DNA from: Chlamydia trachomatis
GTDB lineage: Bacteria > Chlamydiota > Chlamydiia > Chlamydiales > Rhabdochlamydiaceae
Reading direction: 5' to 3'
Length of the DNA stretch: 32,954 nt
Assembly (NCBI GenBank): GCA_945898205.1
Contig: CAMDHO010000026.1
Span: forward strand, 1 to 32,954
Made by a program: the position numbers and the translations under genes. Below, piece after piece: positions 24,863 through 32,954 of the stretch. The notes beneath the pieces were generated by a model. It saw only the letters and a program-made list of their open reading frames with translations, searched no databases and had not been told where the DNA came from. Within the stretch, counting starts at the first letter, position 1. Every line of letters starts with the position of its first letter.

Positions 24863-26130
24863 TAAGACAAGCTCCTTAGAACTTTCCAAAAGGAAGGAAA
24901 GGTCTTATTGACAACTTCAGGATGGCAAATGACTGTGCCTGGCAAACAGGTTCCGGCAACGGCAAATGCCATGCCTATTCTATGGTCGTTATAGGTTTCA
25001 ATTTCGGCAGCATGGGGAGATCCTCCATAAATAGTCAGAGTGTCGTGTGTGTCGTCTGTTTGGATCCCCATTTTTGCCAGTTCATTTTTAAGAGCGATAA
25101 CGCGTTCTGTTTCTTTGAACCGAAGAGATCGGACTCCTGTAATTTGAGTGACTCCTTTTGCAAATGCAGCGAGTATTGCCATTGTCATCACCTGATCAGG
25201 ACAATCTTCCATATCTAGCTTACAGGGAATGACTTGCCTCCCTTGGAAGCAAAGCATGTTTTTTTCGAAGCTTAGCAGATTCCCCATCTTCACTAAAATA
25301 TCTAAAAATTTTCGATCTGCTTGCAAAGAAGAGGGATTTAAATTTTCTAAAGAGATTGTGGATTTTGTTAAAACGGCGAGGGCAAAAAAATACCCAGCGC
25401 TAGAAAAGTCGCCTTCAATGACATATTGAGTTTTGTGATAACATCGGTGTCCAGGAATAAAATAAGTTCCTTCTTTTTCCATTATGACTTTTACTCCCCA
25501 CTCTTGCATGCAACCCATGGTCATATCGACATAAGATTTGGATATGAGAGGTCCCATTATATGGACTGTAAGGCCATCTGAAGAAATATAGGGTGAGATT
25601 AAAAGGATTGCGGAGCAAAATTGACTGCTTAAATCACCTTTTAGGTGGATCAACTGGCCAGTCAGGGTAGATGTTGAAATTTTCACAGGAAGCTGCCCTT
25701 CCTCGTTGCAATATTCAATAATAGCTCCAAGTTCACGTAATCCATCGACCAAGTCTTTGATTGGCCTTTCATTCAACCGTTTGTTGCCCTGAATGGTTTT
25801 TACGCCGGGAACGATACATAAAAGAGCTAACATAAATCGAACTGTTGTTCCGGAATCATGTGCAAATAACTGGTAGTTTTTATCTTCAATAGAGCTAATA
25901 TCATTATGCACTGTGATCTGATCGGAGCTTGTTGTGATTTTTAAGCCGAGGGTTCTTAAGCAACCAATCATAGCTTCTGTATCCTCACTATATAAAGGAT
26001 TTTTAAGAGACACAGAACCCTTTGTGAGAGCCGCCATGATAAGCGCTCGATTGGTATAGCTTTTAGACCCAGGAATCCAAATCTTTCCAGTTATAGGCTC
26101 TTTAATGGGATTAATTTCTATGTTATTCAT
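24862..26130 (-). CDS. aroA: 3-phosphoshikimate 1-carboxyvinyltransferase (EPSP synthase)
   Basis: The enzyme joins PEP to shikimate 3-phosphate. The 422 residues carry IPGSKSYTNRAL (19-30, with the catalytic-site Lys23, Ser24 and Arg28), the later NERPIKDLVDGLRELG, EGDFSSAGYFFALAV and NDHRIGMAFAVAG. I start at the ATG at 26130 with GGAGG ten bases upstream, rather than the TTG at 26151. The start overlaps the aroB stop as ATGA. Confidence 0.96.
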   Translation of the reverse strand: MNNIEINPIKEPITGKIWIPGSKSYTNRALIMAALTKGSVSLKNPLYSEDTEAMIGCLRTLGLKITTSSDQITVHNDISSIEDKNYQLFAHDSGTTVRFMLALLCIVPGVKTIQGNKRLNERPIKDLVDGLRELGAIIEYCNEEGQLPVKISTSTLTGQLIHLKGDLSSQFCSAILLISPYISSDGLTVHIMGPLISKSYVDMTMGCMQEWGVKVIMEKEGTYFIPGHRCYHKTQYVIEGDFSSAGYFFALAVLTKSTISLENLNPSSLQADRKFLDILVKMGNLLSFEKNMLCFQGRQVIPCKLDMEDCPDQVMTMAILAAFAKGVTQITGVRSLRFKETERVIALKNELAKMGIQTDDTHDTLTIYGGSPHAAEIETYNDHRIGMAFAVAGTCLPGTVICHPEVVNKTFPSFWKVLRSLS

Positions 26131-27194
26131 AAATAATTTTCCTCCATCCAATTGAGCGTGGATTCTAGTTCATGAGGGGAGACCTCTTTGCAATAGGCTT
26201 TTTCAAAAGGAAGGGCGTGACCAATGTTATCTATCAAGACAAAGCGTGTTTTTCCAAGTGAGCTTTTTTTGTCATAGGCCATGGCTTGAAAAAGTTGGGT
26301 CCTTGTATAGGCCCTTGGTAATTTGAGTGAAAAGAGGCTGTATAGTGTCTCGATTTGTTTAAAATCTTTTTCTAAGAGATAGCCTAAATGCATGCTTAAA
26401 TGGCTTTCGGCTAGACAGCCCAGGGCTACGGCTTCTCCGTGAGCCATTGCATACTGACTGATTGTTTCTAAAGCATGTCCTATCGTATGCCCAAAATTAA
26501 GAATGCGTCTTAAAGAACGTTCGTTAGGATCTTGCTCAATAATCGCAATTTTCCCTTGGATTGCTTTGAGGGTAAGAGTTGGATCTTTTTCATTTGTCTT
26601 AGCAAGTTCCCAGATGGAAGCGTCATGGATGAGTCCCATTTTTAGGATTTCAGCAAGGCCATTGAACCATTCTTTTGCAGGGAGAGTTTGCAAACTACTA
26701 AGATCTATGAAAATAGCTTTTGGAGGGTAGATAGTTCCAATCAGATTTTTTCCAAAAGGAGTGTCGATTGCTGTTTTTCCGCCAATAGAGGCGTCAACAA
26801 TCCCTAAAAGCGTTGTGGGAATCAAAACAAGATGAATTCCACGCATATAAATCGAAGCGACAAAACCTACAAGATCTGTTGTAACACCGCCGCCTAGTGC
26901 TATGAGTAGAGAATCTTTTCCAGTTCCCATTTTGAAAAGGGCATCCATAAGATAGGAGGCAGTTTCCTGAGTCTTTATTTTTTCTCCGCTAGAGATTGTG
27001 AGAAGCTCAGCGCCAATTTGCTTAGAAAGATCAGTTGCATACAAGTCTTTGATGGCAGAATCAGCTATTATAATAATTTTTCCTTTAAATGTGCTGAAAA
27101 ATTCTTTCAGTAGGGATCCTTTAAGAAGACCTTCTCCGATATATACTTCTGTAGAGCTGGAATCTTTTAAAGGATGAATAAGGATTTTTAACAT
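26127..27194 (-). CDS. aroB: 3-dehydroquinate synthase
   Basis: The NAD- and metal-dependent enzyme converts DAHP to 3-dehydroquinate. From the ATG at 27194 it has 355 residues with SSGEKIKTQETAS, the NAD-binding ALGGGVTTDLVGFVAS, IPTTLLGIVDASIGGKTAID and the metal site NFGHTIGHALE. A longer frame extends to 27266 but lies inside aroDE and begins with an unrelated MSDCVWRRN stretch; the usual N-terminus is at MLKILIHPL. It overlaps the end of aroDE by seven bases. Confidence 0.96.
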   Translation of the reverse strand: MLKILIHPLKDSSSTEVYIGEGLLKGSLLKEFFSTFKGKIIIIADSAIKDLYATDLSKQIGAELLTISSGEKIKTQETASYLMDALFKMGTGKDSLLIALGGGVTTDLVGFVASIYMRGIHLVLIPTTLLGIVDASIGGKTAIDTPFGKNLIGTIYPPKAIFIDLSSLQTLPAKEWFNGLAEILKMGLIHDASIWELAKTNEKDPTLTLKAIQGKIAIIEQDPNERSLRRILNFGHTIGHALETISQYAMAHGEAVALGCLAESHLSMHLGYLLEKDFKQIETLYSLFSLKLPRAYTRTQLFQAMAYDKKSSLGKTRFVLIDNIGHALPFEKAYCKEVSPHELESTLNWMEENYL

Positions 27195-28591
27195 AGGTCT
27201 ATCCAAAAAGAGGTTTGCCTTGCAGCTTGATTTAAAAACATTTCTTCTCCATACACAATCTGACAATTTTTTAGGGATGCTTCTTTGAGAAACTCGGTTT
27301 CTCGAGGGACTCTGACGATATCCATTGCCAATGTTCCTGATCTAATTTTTTCAGGATCTATTGGAAGTGGACATGCTGAGCAATTGATTAAGATGTCATA
27401 GCTAGCTGGAATCTCATCGAGTCTTCCAGATTCACAACCTATGTCTATTGCCAGATCATGAGCTCTTTGAATGGTTCTATTGAGTATTAAGACATCAGCA
27501 CCTCGTTTTTTTGCTTCAAAAGCAATAGCGCGAGAGGCTCCGCCAGCTCCTAAAATAACGACTTTCTTTTTAGAAACAGAAATTTTTTTTTCAATAGCAT
27601 CGAGGGCTCCAAGACCATCTGTATTGGTCCCGACCCAATTAGTGCCAGAGGGGTTGGTTTCGAGAACTCGAAGGGTGTTGATGGCTCCGATCTGCTTTAC
27701 TGAAGGCTCGATTTCTTCGATAAAGGCTATGATTTTTTCTTTGAGAGGCATAGTTACGCTAAGTCCTCGAATGCCCAGTTTCTTAGCTAAGAGAATGAAT
27801 TCTGAAAGCTCCTCTACTTGTAGATTCATTTTCACATAAACAGCATTTAACTGCCGTTGATAAAAAACGGCATTGTGATAGATGTGACCAGAGCTCTTTT
27901 CAACAGGATCTCCGATGAGGCCATAAATGGAGGTCTTTTTATTCAAAGAAGGGTAGTGGTAAATATCAACTAACTCTGAAACTGTAAGTTGCCCGGCTGC
28001 TACAGCTTCCTTCGAGTCAAAGCTTGCATAGTCTATAAGGTTACCGGCAATAGGGCCGAGAACCCTGGCAAATTGCCCTTTTTCTCCCATACAAATAACA
28101 CTTGTTTTAGGATGGTCTTTTACGAAAAGAAGCATTTTGAGTGCGTCATTTGTAGATTGGGCCATGGCTGCAATCTTATAATTAAAGACCGGATAGTTTT
28201 GCATAAACTGGTAGATCTTCTCTAAATCAGCGGGTGTTTCTTGAAAATTATGATAGGAAAGGATGAAGTTTGTTTTTGGATAGTTTTTTATAGTTCGGTA
28301 AAGAAACTCGGAGTCCATGTCATATTCAAGATCGAAAAAAGGGGGGGTAAGAGATAAGAGTTCTTCGATTAAGGTTTTTCTTTCTAGTTCAGTTCCTTGA
28401 AATTGCCCTCCTTGAGATGTTTTGCGAAGAGTTAACATAACCGGGCAGGTAGATTTTTGAAGAAAGTTTTTAATATATTCTATGTCGATGTGCGGAAACA
28501 GATCGAGCCGTAGTTCAATTCCAAATCCTTTATTTTGAATGTTTTGAATCGACTCAGGTCGAGTAAGTGGAAGAAAAAGCATGCCTACCAT
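27188..28591 (-). CDS. aroDE: Bifunctional 3-dehydroquinate dehydratase / shikimate dehydrogenase
   Basis: The 467-residue fusion carries out two consecutive steps. Residues 1-210 are a type I dehydroquinase with ELRLDLFPH, catalytic His114 (SYHNF) and Schiff-base Lys139 (NYKIAAMAQS). Residues about 216-467 are shikimate dehydrogenase with YGLIGDPVEKSSGHIYHN, SVTMPLKEK, GTNTDGLGALDAIE and the NADP-binding ILGAGGASRAIAFEAKK. The same fusion occurs in Chlamydia and plants. It is the first gene of the operon aroDE-aroB-aroA-aroK-aroC. Start choice is open between ATGs at 28591 and 28582; the latter has AGGA eight bases upstream. Its promoter must lie in the 96 bases shared with divergent trpR. 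Confidence 0.96.
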   Translation of the reverse strand: MVGMLFLPLTRPESIQNIQNKGFGIELRLDLFPHIDIEYIKNFLQKSTCPVMLTLRKTSQGGQFQGTELERKTLIEELLSLTPPFFDLEYDMDSEFLYRTIKNYPKTNFILSYHNFQETPADLEKIYQFMQNYPVFNYKIAAMAQSTNDALKMLLFVKDHPKTSVICMGEKGQFARVLGPIAGNLIDYASFDSKEAVAAGQLTVSELVDIYHYPSLNKKTSIYGLIGDPVEKSSGHIYHNAVFYQRQLNAVYVKMNLQVEELSEFILLAKKLGIRGLSVTMPLKEKIIAFIEEIEPSVKQIGAINTLRVLETNPSGTNWVGTNTDGLGALDAIEKKISVSKKKVVILGAGGASRAIAFEAKKRGADVLILNRTIQRAHDLAIDIGCESGRLDEIPASYDILINCSACPLPIDPEKIRSGTLAMDIVRVPRETEFLKEASLKNCQIVYGEEMFLNQAARQTSFWIDLC

Positions 28592-28624
28592 CCTAATATT
28601 TACCTTTTAAAAATGCTATATTAT

Positions 28625-28653
28625 TTGACGAATAGTTTGTACTTTTGTAATGT
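28625..28653 (+). promoter_or_regulatory. Candidate trpR promoter
   Basis: TTGACG (28625-28630) and TAATGT (28648-28653) are separated by 17 bases, 34 bases before the trpR ATG. The -35 is good and the -10 only partial. The -10 lies inside a palindrome (28644-28659), which supports repressor control. Confidence 0.45.
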
Positions 28654-28659
28654 TACAAA
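28636..28659. promoter_or_regulatory. Candidate TrpR operator
   Basis: The 16-base palindrome TTTGTAA-TG-TTACAAA (28644-28659) is preceded by a further TTTGTA (28636-28641), so TTTGTA half-sites repeat with an 8-base start-to-start spacing. GAATA at 28630-28634 and TATTC just right of the palindrome extend the outer symmetry. TrpR dimers are known to bind in tandem on eight-base-spaced sites in E. coli, although the half-site there differs. The site overlaps the trpR -10 and lies in the spacer shared with aroDE. The assignment to TrpR is inferred. Confidence 0.45.
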
Positions 28660-28687
28660 TATTCAGATATACAAGAAAGGAATTTGT

Positions 28688-28975
28688 ATGACCCAAGAAT
28701 TAGCGAAAGATGGTTGGCGAGGTTTTTTAAACTTATGCTCTTCCGTAGAAACCAGTAAGGAGTTAGATGAACTTCTTTGGTTGTTTCTAACTCCTAAAGA
28801 GCGAAAAGATATCGCTACCAGATATTTAATTGTCAGAGAACTCGTTCAAGAAAAAAAGACCCAGAGAGAGATGGCGAAGGATTTAGGTGTGAGTATCGCC
28901 AAGATCACTCGAGGGTCCAATTTTTTAAAAATGATTAACAAGGATTTTAGGAGACTTTTAGAAAGCATCTCCTGA
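28688..28975 (+). CDS. trpR: Trp operon repressor TrpR
   Basis: This 95-residue helix-turn-helix repressor binds L-tryptophan as co-repressor. It shows the family pattern LTPKERKDIATRYLIVRELV, then QREMAKDLGVSIAKITRGSN. The RGSN and the helix-turn-helix match E. coli TrpR closely. The ATG at 28688 has AGGAA seven bases before it; the longer open frame upstream overlaps aroDE and is not coding. The gene looks intact although the following trpE is broken. It may still regulate other trp genes elsewhere or the neighbouring aro operon. Confidence 0.95.
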   Translation: MTQELAKDGWRGFLNLCSSVETSKELDELLWLFLTPKERKDIATRYLIVRELVQEKKTQREMAKDLGVSIAKITRGSNFLKMINKDFRRLLESIS

Positions 28976-28989
28976 AAACAAGGAGATAT

Positions 28990-29502
28990 ATGAAGAAACT
29001 AGTCTTTAGGGAAATTCCCTTCGATCAATATACACCTATTATGGTGTGTCACGCACTGGCTAGGAGAGGTTCCTGTATTTTGGAATCAGCTCCCCAAAAA
29101 GATCGTTATTCATTGGTAGCTATTGATCCGATTGTTTCCATTTCCGGGAAAGGAGACTATGCCCAAGCCCTAAGGGGTCTTAGGCAAAAACATCCAATCA
29201 TTGCAGATCATCCACTGGCCCTGTAGGCAGGTGGATCTATCGGTTATGTCACATAAGATGAAGAATATTTTTTTCAAATCTACCAATCCGGTGTTTCTTT
29301 CGATCATCAAATGGGAATGGCCATCCTTTATACGCTTGGTGGAGAAGAAGAGCTCAATCTACTTGATCAAAAATTAAGAGAAGGAACGCCACTAGCTGAG
29401 TCTTTACTAGAAATAGGACCTAATACAGTCGATGTCTCAGACGAGGAATATATTGCGATGGTAGAAAAAGCGGCTATTGCTTTAATTTCGGCCAGTGACT
29501 AG
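28990..29502 (+). pseudogene. trpE: trpE pseudogene (anthranilate synthase component I, N-terminal part)
   Basis: From an ATG with AGGAG upstream, 14 bases after trpR, the frame encodes the start of anthranilate synthase component I: FREIPFDQYTPIMVCHAL, then KDRYSLVAIDPIVSISGKG. A TAG at 29224 and a TAA at 29254 interrupt it (flanking GGSIGYVT), yet the same frame goes on with DEEYFFQIYQ, FDHQMGMAILY and DEEYIAMVEKA to a final TAG at 29500. Only about 170 of the usual ~500 codons remain, and the whole chorismate-binding catalytic domain is absent. The frame has not shifted, so decay seems recent: two nonsense changes plus a 3' deletion. Confidence 0.92.
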
Positions 29503-29879
29503 CTTAAGCCGCTTGTTTTCTGGTCCCTTTTGACTGTCCCATCAAGCTCTTAATCTTCTATCCTATCTAAACGATTCGATCAAAGTTCTTCAAGAATTTC
29601 AAATCATTTTCGACAATTTCAGTAAGTCATTTTATGGCTACTCATGCTCATAAAAAAACGCTCCCAAAAGTGTTTTTGGGTCAGCGATTGTGTGCGATGG
29701 GTGATTCCCTAAGAAACCCCTCCTACTCCTGATAAATTTGTCATTTTTATCAGGACTTAGTGAAAATTAATTTATTTAAACTAGAAAACAAGAATTACTC
29801 TCTTTAAAGTTGATTTACTATTTTTTTTGAAAAAATCACAGCTCTTAATTATCACCTCCTTTTGCTGCGTTTGAGTATT
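29503..29879. other. Non-coding stretch between the trpE remnant and a transposase remnant
   Basis: I find no gene in these 377 bases, and no recognisable continuation of trpE or other trp genes. They contain a minus-strand terminator-like hairpin (29652-29686) and a perfect nine-base inverted repeat CCTGATAAA / TTTATCAGG (29728-29736 and 29746-29754). The latter might mark a former element end or regulator site. Confidence 0.5.
29652..29686 (-). terminator. Terminator-like hairpin on the minus strand
   Basis: Read on the minus strand, CGCT-(GA)-CCCAAAA pairs with TTTTGGG-AGCG around a four-base loop, followed by TTTTTTT. It lies about 190 bases beyond the end of the transposase remnant on that strand and may have been its terminator or that of a lost gene. 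Confidence 0.55.
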
Positions 29880-31405
29880 TTATGGAAAAACATAAAGGAA
29901 TTGCATTTTTTCTTTTTGCAAGCTCGGAGAAAGTCTGAGCTCTCTCCAGTGTATTTTTTCTAGATCCGAAAGGAGATCTGCAGCTAAAGCCATCCAAGAG
30001 CCGGACCATTTGGATTCCTGAGCAAGTTTAGTGCAGCTAAATATTTCAAAAATCCAAAAAACTAGAAATATGAGCAGTTTCCAAATCAAACAAGCGTTAG
30101 GATTTGATCGGGCATAATCATGCTTGGCTGCAAACCCTCTATTTTTCAAAGCATTGTGTAAATCCACATGGTCAGCTCTTATTCTTGCTCTTAAAGGGGG
30201 TTTAAAGCAGTTCGCCTTGGAAATGCGTATTGAACTCAACCACTCTGTCTTAAATCTCTTTTCGTTTCCTTTAGCATTCAGTGCAATTTTTCCGGTTGCA
30301 TCATATTCTATTTCTTCAAATCGGAGAACATGAACCAGTTCTTTTTTTATATTAACAAAATTAAACCATTTGACAGTTTGTTTTACTCTTCCTCCGGTTT
30401 TTAATTTGATAATGTTTTGAGCTGTATAAGAGCTTTTGTATAGGTTTATCTTGCTCAATTCATCGCAATGCCTTGCAATTGTTTTTAGAGAACCTTCTTG
30501 TCTTAGAATTAAATTGTTTTTTTATAAGAGGGAGAATCTCATGAGCAGCTTGCATCTCGCACTCCTGTTTGCGATCTTTGTCATTAGCAGATTCTAGAAC
30601 TTGGAGCTGTTTAGCCTTCAAAGCATATACATAAATAGGGAGATGAATTCCTCCCGGTAAAATAAAAGCAAGATTTACAAAGACATGAAACCGGTAAGTG
30701 CTCTCATTTTCTGTTCCTTTATTACGAACTCTTGGCAAGCAGTAAGGACAGATATTTTGACCTTGTTTATTCACAGAATGAGGCGGAGAGTATTTGTGTA
30801 CATAAACTCCATCGCAAGCTAGATGATATGTAAAATAAGGAGATAGTTTTTCCATGTGATTATAGAAAAGTTTACCTTTCAAGGCCCATTTAAATAGAAT
30901 CTCTAATAGATTGTTAATTTCATCTTGGTTAATCAGAGACAAACAATCGGTTACGACAGTTCTATGGGGCAATCTAGTTTGTTTTGAATCAAGCCCAAAA
31001 AAATTCCACAGAGATTCTCGTCTATGCGAGGGGATTTTTTCAAAAGCAGTTTGAAGTGCATTGGTTGATTCGCATCGAAAAAAGAATAGAGAGAGAGCCC
31101 ATTGAAAACCAATTAGATATTTCAAGTCCATTCTCTTTAAAAAGATCCGATAAAGTTCTAGCAGTCGGTAAATTTTCAATAGGGCTCAGTGGAGAAAAAG
31201 AAAAAATATAGGGAGATAGGAAAGGATTATTCATATTTTCGACACTAGTGTGATAATCAACTTTACATTGGAAGCGTTCCGTGGCAATATCTTTGGGGAG
31301 CTTTATTTTTCCCCTTGCTACAAATTCACGACTACTCATAGACTTAAGCAGCTCTATGAGCTGCTCTATATTCTCATAGACAAAACCGGCAAACTCAATT
31401 GTCAC
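29880..31405 (-). pseudogene. Decayed transposase-like gene (family not assigned)
   Basis: Three minus-strand frames join into one ancestral protein. The N-terminal piece (31405 to about 31140) ends TARTLSDLFKENGLEI. The middle piece continues LKYLIGFQWALSLFFF with YHLACDGVYVHKYS, NICPYCLPRVRNKG and HVFVNLAFILPGG. The last reads RQEGSLKTIARHCDELSKI, runs on to KNRGFAAKHDYARSNPNAC and stops at 29880. A frameshift joins pieces one and two. A further shift near 30500 coincides with loss of the expected 'GDSLYAN'-type catalytic segment between IKKQF and RQEGS. The pattern is that of a DDE transposase, but I cannot name the IS family. It ends 16 bases before the phr start, on the opposite strand. 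Confidence 0.7.
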
Positions 31406-31421
31406 GACACAAACGGTAATA

Positions 31422-32810
31422 ATGATAAAAACAAGTAAAAAATTTCAAAAGGCACTTTTTATTTTTAGAAGAGACTTGCGCTTGGAAGATAATAGCGGGC
31501 TTGCTTTTGCTCTTGAACATGCCCAAGAAGTCGTCCTTTGTTTTATTTTTTCCCCTGAACAAATTGAACATAACCCTTATCGAAGCGACCACTGCTTACA
31601 ATTTATGATTGAGTCTTTGGAGGACTTAGAAAAGGATATAACCGCTAAAGCGGGAAGGCTTTACCTGTTTTATGAGAAACCAGAAAAGATTGTTGCGGAA
31701 TTGATTAAAAAGGAGCATGTAGATGCTGTAATTGTGAACCGAGACTATACACCGTATAGCATCAAGCGTGATCAGAAAATCGACGCGACATGTAAAAAAT
31801 TAGGAGTATCCTTTTGTTCTTTCGATGATGCTCTCTTGCATTCGCCGGATCAGACCCTAAAAGGGGATGGAAAGCCTTACACACTATTTACCCCCTTTTA
31901 TCGCAATGCCATGCGTTTGGATGTAAAGCTGCCTGCTACTTATCGACATAAGAATTATTACTCCGACTCTATTCCTCTTGCTGCAGGCAGCAAACTCTAT
32001 AAGACGATCCTTCCTAAGCGTCTTCTTCCTCCGAGTGGGGGAAGAGCTGCCGGTTTAAAGATTTTAGAGAAAATGGAGCAGTTTTCTTGCTATGAGTCAT
32101 TGAGAGATTTTCCTTCGGAGCAAGGCACGACGCATCTCTCTGCACATCTTAAATTTACCACGTGTTCAGTACGGGAAGTGTACTGGGCGATATCCAGAAA
32201 ATTAGGAGCTTCTTCGGCTCTGATCCGGTCCTTATACTGGCGAGATTTTTTTACTTCGATTGGACTTTACTTTCCTCAGGTTTTTTCAGGTGCTTTCCAT
32301 GCTAAATTTGATCGTCTTCAGTGGAGCCATGATGACCAAATATTTAGGAAATGGTGTGAGGGGAAGACGGGATTTCCTATTGTAGACGCAGGAATGAGAG
32401 AAATGAATCAGACGGGGTTTATGCATAATCGCGTGCGAATGATTGCGGCTAGCTTTCTCGTTAAAGACCTCCATATTGATTGGAGGTGTGGCGAGAGGTA
32501 TTTTGCGCAAACACTCATTGATTATGATCCTGCAGTAAATAATGGGAATTGGCAATGGGTAGCGAGTACAGGCTGCGATGCTCAGCCTTATTTTCGCATC
32601 TTCAATCCCTGGACGCAGGCCGTGAAGTTTGACCCTAATTGCTTGTATATTAAAAAATGGATACCCGATTTGACCTCACTCCATCCTGAGATAATCCACA
32701 AATGGCATCAAGAAAAGTATCATAGCCAATGCGCATCCTATCCGACTCCAATCGCCGATCATGCGAAAGAATCCAAAATCGCTCTTTCACTATATAAAGA
32801 AATACATTGA
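31422..32810 (+). CDS. phr: Deoxyribodipyrimidine photolyase (class I, cryptochrome/photolyase family)
   Basis: The 462-residue flavoprotein would repair UV-induced cyclobutane dimers with light. The N-terminal antenna domain starts FIFRRDLRLEDNSGLAFAL. The C-terminal FAD domain has LYWRDFFTSIGLYFPQVF, GKTGFPIVDAGMREMNQTG, FMHNRVRMIAASFLVKDL and NNGNWQWVASTGCDAQPYF, with RIFNPWTQAVKFDP. Full length and intact. The ATG at 31422 has only a weak ribosome site (ACGG). DNA upstream is a transposase remnant on the opposite strand, so the promoter is unclear. Photolyase is notable in an organism usually sheltered in a host cell and fits exposure of extracellular stages. Confidence 0.95.
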   Translation: MIKTSKKFQKALFIFRRDLRLEDNSGLAFALEHAQEVVLCFIFSPEQIEHNPYRSDHCLQFMIESLEDLEKDITAKAGRLYLFYEKPEKIVAELIKKEHVDAVIVNRDYTPYSIKRDQKIDATCKKLGVSFCSFDDALLHSPDQTLKGDGKPYTLFTPFYRNAMRLDVKLPATYRHKNYYSDSIPLAAGSKLYKTILPKRLLPPSGGRAAGLKILEKMEQFSCYESLRDFPSEQGTTHLSAHLKFTTCSVREVYWAISRKLGASSALIRSLYWRDFFTSIGLYFPQVFSGAFHAKFDRLQWSHDDQIFRKWCEGKTGFPIVDAGMREMNQTGFMHNRVRMIAASFLVKDLHIDWRCGERYFAQTLIDYDPAVNNGNWQWVASTGCDAQPYFRIFNPWTQAVKFDPNCLYIKKWIPDLTSLHPEIIHKWHQEKYHSQCASYPTPIADHAKESKIALSLYKEIH

Positions 32811-32845
32811 ACCTAAAAACGGCATTTTTTTATAAAACCTGAAAA

Positions 32846-32954
32846 ATGAGCGCTCTTTGCGATAATCTGAGAAACTATCGCTAGCTAGATGATTTTAAAA
32901 ATCTTGCCTGTTTAATTCTTGAAAACGACCATCGTTATCCTGATGGAACGCTTA
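32846..32954 (+). pseudogene. Possible broken gene at the right edge
   Basis: From an ATG at 32846 the frame reads MSALCDNLRNYR, then a TAG (32882), then continues open to the window end as LDDFKNLACLILENDHRYPD. The sequence after the stop looks like real protein, so either a gene with a nonsense change or an unrelated downstream start is present. No homologue is recognised, and the window ends too soon to decide. Confidence 0.3.

Noticed and set aside
24922-25429. Plus-strand frames inside aroA
   Set aside because: aroA is intact on the minus strand with all motifs; these are shadows.
29728-29754. Nine-base inverted repeat taken as a terminator
   Set aside because: No T-run follows on either strand and no gene ends just beside it; recorded only as an inverted repeat in the gap.
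1-32954. CRISPR array or rRNA/tRNA genes
   Set aside because: No regularly spaced repeats and no rRNA or cloverleaf sequence seen on reading both strands.

Overview
The window comes from the chromosome of an AT-rich, obligate intracellular bacterium of the phylum Chlamydiota, most likely a non-Chlamydiaceae ('environmental') lineage such as the Rhabdochlamydia/Simkania/Parachlamydia group. The evidence is an ADP/ATP translocase (Npt1), a metal permease fused to a DtxR-like repressor (YtgC-YtgR), a fused AroD-AroE, a stand-alone TrpR, and the gene order lepA, npt1, small hypothetical, ytgABCD, dxr, rseP, which I recall from Chlamydia trachomatis (CT064 to CT072). A true alanine racemase gene and many decayed insertion sequences argue against Chlamydiaceae. 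The genus is inferred, not proven.

Layout. Positions 1-3950 (mostly minus strand) hold an Orc1/Cdc6-like AAA ATPase, alr, and an AAA/DUF4143 ATPase. Positions 3959-9771 (minus) hold a Nudix hydrolase with lepA, a membrane-associated hypothetical, npt1 and a small basic protein, separated by clear terminators. Positions 10178-18439 (plus) form one tightly packed run: mrp, a DUF971 gene, ytgA, ytgB, ytgC-R, ytgD, dxr, rseP. It has a good promoter upstream of mrp and a strong terminator after rseP. Positions 18491-23256 are an accessory island. It contains decayed ISNCY-like and IS30-like transposase pieces, then two genes with features of host-directed effectors: a signal-peptide protein joining a GT23-like fucosyltransferase fold to a ParB-like 'DGHHR' domain, and a methyltransferase with an N-terminal two-lobed hydrophobic domain as in Inc proteins.

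Positions 23257-28591 (minus) are a five-gene, translationally coupled shikimate operon (aroDE-aroB-aroA-aroK-aroC) running from 3-dehydroquinate synthase activity to chorismate. Divergent from it lie an intact trpR, with tandem and inverted operator-like half-sites over its promoter, and a trpE pseudogene with two stop codons and no catalytic domain: a tryptophan operon caught in decay. Positions 29503-31405 are another transposase wreck, followed directly by a class I photolyase gene (31422-32810). The right edge may hold a broken gene.

Co-operation: Npt1 imports host ATP; YtgABCD imports metal under YtgR control; Mrp/DUF971 probably handle iron-sulfur assembly in the same transcript; Dxr feeds isoprenoid synthesis; the aro operon supplies chorismate. 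I saw no tRNA, rRNA or CRISPR array. Start codons were moved from the longest frame to the ATG with a Shine-Dalgarno sequence for npt1, mrp, DUF971, ytgB, aroK, aroA, aroB and trpR.
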